Origin: an uncultured Collinsella sp.
GTDB lineage: Bacteria > Actinomycetota > Coriobacteriia > Coriobacteriales > Coriobacteriaceae
Assembly: GCA_959019945.1 (NCBI GenBank)
Contig: CAUEQD010000025.1
Span: 1-29,091, forward strand
DNA: 29,091 nucleotides
Direction: 5' to 3'
The notes below the pieces were generated by a model. That model was given only the letters and a program-made list of their open reading frames with translations. It did no database searches and was not told the origin of the DNA. This document shows, in pieces, positions 24,094 to 29,091 of the stretch (positions are counted from its first letter, which is position 1; each line of letters opens with the position of its first letter). Position numbers and translations under genes: made by a program.

Positions 24094-24165
24094 GCGGCGG
24101 CGCGTCTGGCCGAACGAGCCCCCATACCCTCGTTCGGTCAGACGCGCCGCCGCGTTTTGTTTTTG
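24094..24165 (+). terminator. Very long terminator hairpin after the MFS gene
   Basis: Arms 24094-24118 and 24129-24153 (25 nt) pair with a single G-T wobble around a 10-nt loop. GTTTTGTTTTT follows. It is the third hairpin in a row and the only one with a clear T-run. Confidence 0.9.
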
Positions 24166-24170
24166 TGCCG

Positions 24171-24176
24171 TATAAT
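24171..24176 (+). promoter_or_regulatory. TATAAT box upstream of hisS
   Basis: A perfect -10 hexamer lies 43 bp before the hisS start. The -35 position falls inside the preceding terminator stem and has no consensus match. Confidence 0.45.
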
Positions 24177-24218
24177 GACCACTACCTATGACGCGATACA
24201 AAAGAAAGGTGTTTGCCC

Positions 24219-25532
24219 ATGCAGGCACAGAAGGCGGAGGGAACCCGCGACCTTATCGGCGCCGAGATGCGCGCCTGGCAAAAGATGCAGCAGATTGCGG
24301 CCGGCGTGTTCGAGCCGTTTGGTTTTAAACCCATCGAGACGCCCGCGATCGAGCAGGTGGACGTGTTTGTTCACGGTATCGGCCAGTCGACCGACGTCGT
24401 GCGCAAGGAGATGTTCCGCGTGTTTAGCGGCGCCAACCTGGAGCGCGTCTTTACCGAGGGTACCGATACCAAGCTCAAGCCCAAGCAGCGCCTGGCCCTT
24501 CGTCCCGAGGGCACAGCCGGTGTGGTGCGCGCCGTCGTGGAGAACAACCTGGTGCCCCAGGGCTCCACGCCGTTTAAGGCTTATTACGCCGAGGCCATGT
24601 TCCGCGGCGAGCGTCCTCAGAAGGGTCGCCTGCGCCAGTTCCACCAGGTGGGCATCGAGTGGCTCGGCGCTCCCGATCCGGCTGCCGACGCCGAGTGCAT
24701 CATCATGCTCATGGAGTTCTACAAGCGCCTGGGCTTCGATCTGTCCAAGCTCCGTCTGCTTATTAACTCGATGGGCGATGCGCAGTGCCGTCCGGCATAC
24801 CGCGAGCAGGTCAAGCAGTTCATTCTCGATCACGCCGACGAGATGTGCGACGAGTGCCGCGAGCGCGCCGAGCTCAACCCGCTGCGCGCCTTCGACTGCA
24901 AGAACGACCACTGCCGCGAGATCATGGCCGACGCCCCGCTGATGGGCGACAACCTGTGCGACGAGTGCCGCGAGCACTACGAGCAAGTCAAGCGCTATCT
25001 GGACGCCGCCGGTATCGAGTATGTTGAGGATCCCACCCTGGTGCGCGGCCTGGACTACTACACCCGTACTGTCTTTGAGGTCGAGGCTCCCGGCGCCGGT
25101 GTCGGCTCCATCGGTGGTGGCGGTCGCTACGATGGCCTCGTTGAGCTCGAGGGCGGTAAGCCCACGGCGGGCGTCGGCTTTGCCGTCGGCTTTGAGCGCG
25201 CCCTGCTGGCCCTGCAGGCCTTTGGCAGCGACCTGGGTGCCGAGGAGGTCCCGTGCGTCTACGTTGCCAACGCCGGCAAGGAGCTGCGTCAGAACGTCTT
25301 TACCATTACGCAGCAGCTTCGCGCTGCAGGGATTGTGACCGAGGCCGACTATCAGGGCCGTTCCCTTAAGGCCCAGTTTAAGCAGGCCGACAAGGTGGGC
25401 GCTAAGCTCATCCTAGTCCTGGGTGGCGACGAGCTTGCCGCCGGCAAGGTCAAGGTGCGCGACATGCAGAGCCACGACGAGGTACTGGTCGATTTGGCCA
25501 ACGTTGTCGAGGCGGTTCGCGAGCGCCTGTAG
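24219..25532 (+). CDS. hisS: Histidyl-tRNA synthetase
   Basis: A 437-residue class II aminoacyl-tRNA synthetase that charges tRNA-His. Motif 2 is seen in YYAEAMFRGERPQKGRLRQF and motif 3 in GVGFAVGFERALLAL. The HisRS-specific signature LVRGLDYYTRTVFEV and GGGGRYDGLVE are present, and a C-terminal anticodon-binding domain begins near residue 335 (VPCVYVANAGKELRQN). A Cys-rich stretch (MCDECRERAELNPLRAFDCK, then LCDECREH) is a typical insertion in many HisRS. I choose ATG 24219 with AAAGGTG upstream; an in-frame TTG lies two codons earlier. A terminator follows. Confidence 0.97.
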   Translation: MQAQKAEGTRDLIGAEMRAWQKMQQIAAGVFEPFGFKPIETPAIEQVDVFVHGIGQSTDVVRKEMFRVFSGANLERVFTEGTDTKLKPKQRLALRPEGTAGVVRAVVENNLVPQGSTPFKAYYAEAMFRGERPQKGRLRQFHQVGIEWLGAPDPAADAECIIMLMEFYKRLGFDLSKLRLLINSMGDAQCRPAYREQVKQFILDHADEMCDECRERAELNPLRAFDCKNDHCREIMADAPLMGDNLCDECREHYEQVKRYLDAAGIEYVEDPTLVRGLDYYTRTVFEVEAPGAGVGSIGGGGRYDGLVELEGGKPTAGVGFAVGFERALLALQAFGSDLGAEEVPCVYVANAGKELRQNVFTITQQLRAAGIVTEADYQGRSLKAQFKQADKVGAKLILVLGGDELAAGKVKVRDMQSHDEVLVDLANVVEAVRERL

Positions 25533-25589
25533 CGTATCTTTTTGAGCTGCGGGCCTGCTAACGTGCCCTGCTCATGGAGAGCGATTGTT

Positions 25590-25628
25590 ACGGGGGTGTT
25601 TCGCATTTATGCGGAATGCCCCCGTTTG
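25590..25628 (+). terminator. Terminator of hisS
   Basis: Arms 25590-25606 and 25609-25625 pair along their length with three G-T wobbles; the closed loop is effectively ATTTAT. GTTT follows. Confidence 0.8.
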
Positions 25629-25716
25629 CATATGCCGTCCACCGAGAAATACGACCATTTGGGGCAAAAAGCCTTGCAATGCAGAAAATACTTTTGTGTG
25701 GTAAAGCGCAATCAGC

Positions 25717-25745
25717 TTCGAAAGTTTTTGCCGAGTGCCTATAAT
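25717..25745 (+). promoter_or_regulatory. Candidate promoter of ppc
   Basis: TATAAT (25740-25745) is a perfect -10 box. TTCGAA (25717-25722) lies 17 bp upstream as a weak -35. The gene starts 44 bp further on. Confidence 0.55.
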
Positions 25746-25789
25746 AAATACCGCATGTTACGTGCATAGAAGGAGGAATGGGAGGAAAC

Positions 25790-28603
25790 GTGGCTGAGAA
25801 CCTAAGCAACCAGTCTGTACCCGAAGCCGCGGCGCGTGTCGCTGCCGTGGTCAACCGCCTCGTTAACCGAATCGGCTCGAATGCCGAATCCAAGGAGCGT
25901 CTCGCCGAGATCGAGATCCCCGAGGAGCTGCGCGACAATCTGGCGCTGTTCTTGCGCCTGGAGCGCCGTGTGCTTAGCGAGTATGATCCCGAGATCGCGG
26001 ACCTGTTCGACAAGATTTTGATAGCCGAGATTGTGGCCAACGCCGGAAACCCCGGCACGCGTGCTGCCGACGAGTCCGTCGACGAGCAGGGCGTGCCCAC
26101 TGCCGACGAGCCCACCGCCGTGGCGTTTCGTGAGGTCGTCGATCTGATCGACAGCCTGCCGCTCGATAAGCAGCAGGTTATCGTCCGCGCCTTTACGAGC
26201 TTCTTCCATCTGGCTAACCTGTCGGAGGAGAACTACCGTGTCGCGCAGCTGCGTGAGCGCGAGGCCGGCGCATCGACCGATACCGAGGTCGATCCCGCCA
26301 ACGAACTCACCGTCGCCTATCACCAGTTGGTAAACGAGATGGGCGTCGAGGGTGCCAACGAGCTGCTCGGCAAGCTTGAGTTCCACCCCGTCTTTACCGC
26401 GCATCCCACTGAGGCCCGTCGTAAGGCCGTCGAGGGCAAGATTCGCCGTATCTCCAACCTGCTGGAGGAGCGTCCGCGTCTGGGCGGCTCCGACCTGGTG
26501 GAGAACGAGCGCCATATGCTGCAGGAGATCGACGCCTTGGTGCGTACGAGCCCCATCGCGCTCAAGAAGCCCACGCCGGTCGAGGAAGCCGATACCATCA
26601 TCGACATCTTCGATAACACGCTGTTCGACGTCATCCCCGTCATCTATCGTCGTTTTGACGACTGGGTGCTGGGCGACAAGGCCGGTACCGTGCCGCCGCT
26701 GTGCCCGGCATTCTTCCATCCTGGCAGCTGGATCGGCTCCGACCGCGACGGTAACCCCAACGTCACCGCAAAGGTGAGCCGCGAAGTCGCCGCCAAGTAT
26801 TTCACCCACATGGTGCTCAAGCTCGAGGACAAGTGCCGCCGCATCGGCCGCAACCTCACGCTCGAGGTCACCTACAGCAAGCCGTCTGCCGAGCTCATCA
26901 ACCTGTGGAACCATCAGGTCGAGATGAGCACCCAGTACACGGCCCGTGCCGAGCTGATCTCCGAGCACGAGCCGCATCGTGCCGTCATGCTCGTCATGGC
27001 CGACCGTCTGAACGCCACTGTGCGCCGTATCACCGACACCATGTACCACAGCGCCGACGAGTTCCTGGATGACCTGCGCGTCGTCCAGCGTTCGCTTGCT
27101 GCCTGCGGTGCCGTCCGTGCCGCCTACGGTCCGGTCCAGACCATCATCTGGCAGGTCGAGTCCTTCGGCTTCCATATGGTCGAGATGGAGTTCCGTCAGC
27201 ACTCCGTGGTGCACGCCCGCGCCCTCAAGGATATCCACGAGAACGGTATCCATGGTGATCTGCAGCCCATGACACGCGAGGTCATCGACACCTTCCGCGC
27301 CATCGGCTCCATCCAAAAGCGCTACGGCAAGAAGATGGCTCACCGCTATATCATCTCGTTCACCAAGAGCGCCCAGCATGTGGCCGACGTCTTTGAGCTT
27401 GCCCACCTGTCCTTTGCACACGAGGAGGATGTCCCCGAGCTCGACGTGATCCCGCTGTTCGAGCAGCTCGAGGACCTCGAGGGCTGCGTCGACGTGCTCG
27501 ACCAGATGCTTACGCTGCCCGTGGTGCAAAAGCGCCTTGCCCAGACCAACCGCCGCATGGAGGTCATGCTGGGCTATTCCGACTCCTCCAAGGATGCCGG
27601 TCCTACCACGGCCATGCTTGCGCTGCACTCCGCGCAGGAGCGCATCGCCAAGTGGGCAGAGAAGAACGATATCGACCTGGTGCTCATGCACGGTCGCGGC
27701 GGTGCCGTGGGCCGTGGCGGCGGCCCGGCCAACAAGGCCGTGTTGGCGCAGCCCAAGGGTTCGGTCAACTGCTTCTTTAAGCTCACCGAGCAGGGCGAGG
27801 TCATCTTTGCCCGTTACGGCAACCGCACGCTGGCTCAGCGCCATGTTGAGTCCGTTGCCGCCGCAACGCTTTTGCAGTCGGCCCCGAGTGTCGAGAAGAC
27901 CAACACCGAGACCACGCAGAAGTTCTGGGATATGGCCGAGAAGCTCAACGCCGCAAGCCACGAGCGCTATCTGGACCTGCTGAACACCGAGGACTTTACA
28001 CCGTGGTTCTCGACCGTGACGCCGTTGACCGAGGTCGGTCTGCTGCCGATCGGCTCGCGTCCCGCCAAGCGCGGCCTGGGCGCCAAGTCGCTCGACGACC
28101 TGCGTACCATTCCGTGGATCTTCAGCTGGAGCCAGGCACGCATTAACCTGGCCGCTTGGTACGGCCTAGGCACCGCCTGCGAGCAGCTGGGCGACCTTGA
28201 CCAGCTTAAGGCTGCCTACCAGGAGTGGCCGTTCTTCCGCACCTTTATCGATAACATCGAGATGTCGATCGCCAAGACCGACCAGCGCATCGCCAAGATG
28301 TATCTGCACCTGGGCGATCGCCAGGATCTGTCCGAGAAGGTCTTCACCGAGATGCAGCTCACCCGCAAGTGGGTCCTTGCCATCGTCGGTGACGAGTGGC
28401 CGCTGCAGCGCCGCCGCGTGCTCGGCTGCGCCGTTCGCGTGCGTAACCCCTACGTCGACGCCCTGTCCATTGCCCAGGTTCGCGCCCTTCGCGAGGTGCG
28501 TATGAACCAGGACGAGATGGCCGAGGAGAAGAAGGCCGAGTACATGAGCCTGATTCTTTCGACTGTGACCGGAGTTTCGGCAGGTTTGCAAAACACGGGG
28601 TAA
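25790..28603 (+). CDS. ppc: Phosphoenolpyruvate carboxylase
   Basis: Catalyses PEP + bicarbonate to oxaloacetate + phosphate, an anaplerotic step feeding the reductive TCA branch in anaerobes. About 937 residues, full length for the bacterial enzyme. Catalytic motifs are FTAHPTEARRKAV (His205), GSWIGSDRDGNPNV, VMLGYSDSSKDAG and LMHGRGGAVGRGGGP. The Arg/Lys-rich PEP site is in RPAKRGLG, followed by LRTIPWIFSWSQARINLAAW. The protein ends in the conserved QNTG. The start is ambiguous: ATG 25778 lies only 1 nt after AGGAGG, too close, whereas GTG 25790 has GGAGG 4 nt upstream, so I prefer GTG. It is monocistronic, with its own TATAAT box. Confidence 0.97.
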   Translation: MAENLSNQSVPEAAARVAAVVNRLVNRIGSNAESKERLAEIEIPEELRDNLALFLRLERRVLSEYDPEIADLFDKILIAEIVANAGNPGTRAADESVDEQGVPTADEPTAVAFREVVDLIDSLPLDKQQVIVRAFTSFFHLANLSEENYRVAQLREREAGASTDTEVDPANELTVAYHQLVNEMGVEGANELLGKLEFHPVFTAHPTEARRKAVEGKIRRISNLLEERPRLGGSDLVENERHMLQEIDALVRTSPIALKKPTPVEEADTIIDIFDNTLFDVIPVIYRRFDDWVLGDKAGTVPPLCPAFFHPGSWIGSDRDGNPNVTAKVSREVAAKYFTHMVLKLEDKCRRIGRNLTLEVTYSKPSAELINLWNHQVEMSTQYTARAELISEHEPHRAVMLVMADRLNATVRRITDTMYHSADEFLDDLRVVQRSLAACGAVRAAYGPVQTIIWQVESFGFHMVEMEFRQHSVVHARALKDIHENGIHGDLQPMTREVIDTFRAIGSIQKRYGKKMAHRYIISFTKSAQHVADVFELAHLSFAHEEDVPELDVIPLFEQLEDLEGCVDVLDQMLTLPVVQKRLAQTNRRMEVMLGYSDSSKDAGPTTAMLALHSAQERIAKWAEKNDIDLVLMHGRGGAVGRGGGPANKAVLAQPKGSVNCFFKLTEQGEVIFARYGNRTLAQRHVESVAAATLLQSAPSVEKTNTETTQKFWDMAEKLNAASHERYLDLLNTEDFTPWFSTVTPLTEVGLLPIGSRPAKRGLGAKSLDDLRTIPWIFSWSQARINLAAWYGLGTACEQLGDLDQLKAAYQEWPFFRTFIDNIEMSIAKTDQRIAKMYLHLGDRQDLSEKVFTEMQLTRKWVLAIVGDEWPLQRRRVLGCAVRVRNPYVDALSIAQVRALREVRMNQDEMAEEKKAEYMSLILSTVTGVSAGLQNTG

Positions 28604-28626
28604 TCGATAGCCCTGTGGCTCTCACC

Positions 28627-28753
28627 GGGACCCGACGGGTTTCCCTCTGAATGCGTCCTCGCACTTGAAGCCCCCTTATCCTGCTCCTTCGGAGCTGCGG
28701 ATAAGGGGGCTTCGTGCTGCGGAATGCATTCAGAGGGAAACCCGTCGGGTCCC
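28627..28753. repeat. Giant nested inverted repeat after ppc
   Basis: The outer arms 28627-28654 and 28726-28753 are 28-nt perfect complements. Inside them, 28667-28681 pairs perfectly with 28699-28713 (15 bp), and inside that GCTCC-TTC-GGAGC (28683-28695) forms the tip. GCAC/GTGC adds four more pairs beside the middle stem. No T-run follows. It may terminate ppc transcription on structure alone, or be a mobile or structural repeat. Confidence 0.9.
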
Positions 28754-28762
28754 TTCGTCCTC

Positions 28763-28808
28763 GGTCTTCAGGGATTGAAGCTGAAGGGGATAATGGTGCG
28801 CTTCGCGC
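28763..28808 (+). repeat. Imperfect direct repeat, copy 1
   Basis: Begins GGTCTTC and ends GATAATGGTGCGCTTCGCGC. It aligns with 28890-28936 with about a dozen differences and one length change. Confidence 0.6.
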
Positions 28809-28889
28809 CCAATGTGGGGTGCGGCGAGGGCTTCTTGCGTCCTGCGGAGTGTGCCTAAAAGTAAACTAATGGCGGACCCTGCGATGTCC

Positions 28890-28936
28890 GGTCTTCGGCG
28901 GATTACTGGCTGGGGGAATAATGGCGCGCTTCGCGC
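28890..28936 (+). repeat. Imperfect direct repeat, copy 2
   Basis: Begins GGTCTTC and ends AATAATGGCGCGCTTCGCGC, parallel to 28763-28808. The terminal GCGCTTCGCGC mini-hairpin recurs again at 28971-28981. Confidence 0.6.
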
Positions 28937-29001
28937 GTTTTGGATGGCGTCTGTCCCGGCGGCGCGTTTGGCGCTTCGCGCTTCTCGCCTTACGACTGTA
29001 G

Positions 29002-29035
29002 CGGCCGCGGTCCCAAGCGGGATCGCGGCCGTTTT
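29002..29035 (+). terminator. Rho-independent terminator near the window end
   Basis: CGGCCGCGGTCCC (29002-29014) pairs with GGGATCGCGGCCG (29019-29031) over 13 bp with one wobble and an AAGC loop, followed by TTTT. No coding gene precedes it within 390 bp, so it may end a non-coding transcript. Confidence 0.8.
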
Positions 29036-29091
29036 GATTAGAGGCTTTAGCCTGTGCGGGGCGCGCAGCGCGCCGCATCAGAAACCACCCG

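Larger units (their letters stand above)
28604..29091. other. Non-coding region downstream of ppc
   Basis: I find no convincing gene in these 488 bp. Open frames here are short, lack ribosome sites and have Arg-rich, low-complexity products. The stretch holds a nested hairpin, imperfect direct repeats, three copies of the small hairpin word GCGCTTCGCGC and a terminator. The terminator suggests a transcript, possibly a non-coding RNA, ends near 29035. Confidence 0.6.

Noticed and set aside
23449..24942. Plus-strand open frame of 497 codons running from the MFS gene across the hairpin cluster into hisS
   Set aside because: Overlaps two real genes in another frame; Arg/Ser-rich and crosses strong terminators.
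25802..27961. Minus-strand open frame of 719 codons opposite ppc
   Set aside because: A codon-position shadow of ppc; no start context and no domain.
28866..29078. Small minus-strand frame (70 codons) near the window end
   Set aside because: Arg/Lys/Ala-rich product, no ribosome site, and it covers hairpin and terminator DNA.

Overview
This 29.1 kb window looks like chromosomal DNA of a high-GC anaerobic actinobacterium. Protein flavour, codon use and the long intergenic hairpins (several carrying a cctccgtcccc-type repeat) suggest the class Coriobacteriia, most likely Collinsella. That assignment is an inference from pattern recognition and was not tested by a database search. The content is mainly core and regulatory. 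I see no transposase, integrase, prophage module or CRISPR array.

Layout. Positions 1-20 are the 3' end of a tRNA, followed by its terminator. A large cytosolic TPR-like protein of unknown function (206-2647) and a complete tRNA-Ser(GCU) (2740-2830) follow. Next is a divergent cell-wall locus: a DacA-type D-Ala-D-Ala carboxypeptidase on the minus strand faces a strikingly VanR/VanS-like two-component system (4500-6460), with an operator-like dyad between them. A phosphate-signalling group comes next: pstB (6564-7439) and a PhoB/PhoR-like pair (7504-9660). Positions 9856-11920 hold a compact three-gene polysaccharide tyrosine-phosphorylation module (CpsC/Wzz-like adaptor, BY-kinase, PHP-type phosphatase), followed by a GNAT acetyltransferase.

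The chaperone gene htpG (12663-14687) has a leader that contains an intrinsic-terminator hairpin. Two tandem, translationally coupled YhgE/Pip-family membrane proteins (15000-19970) follow, then an EamA/DMT transporter (20172-21155). An M20 amidohydrolase and an MFS transporter form a likely pair (21272-23914). hisS (24219-25532) and ppc, encoding PEP carboxylase (25790-28603), complete the coding part. The last ~490 bp carry no convincing gene but hold a ~127-nt nested hairpin, imperfect direct repeats and another terminator.

How it fits together. Much of the window concerns sensing and building the cell envelope: peptidoglycan trimming with a VanRS-like sensor, phosphate sensing, polysaccharide chain-length control by Tyr phosphorylation, and large envelope proteins. 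Housekeeping genes (tRNAs, htpG, hisS, ppc) are interspersed. The most unusual non-coding feature is a set of very long, near-perfect inverted repeats in the gaps after htpG, the MFS gene, hisS and ppc. Other points worth a second look are the VanRS-like system without van ligase genes nearby, the orphan BY-kinase module, the tandem YhgE/Pip pair and the htpG leader.
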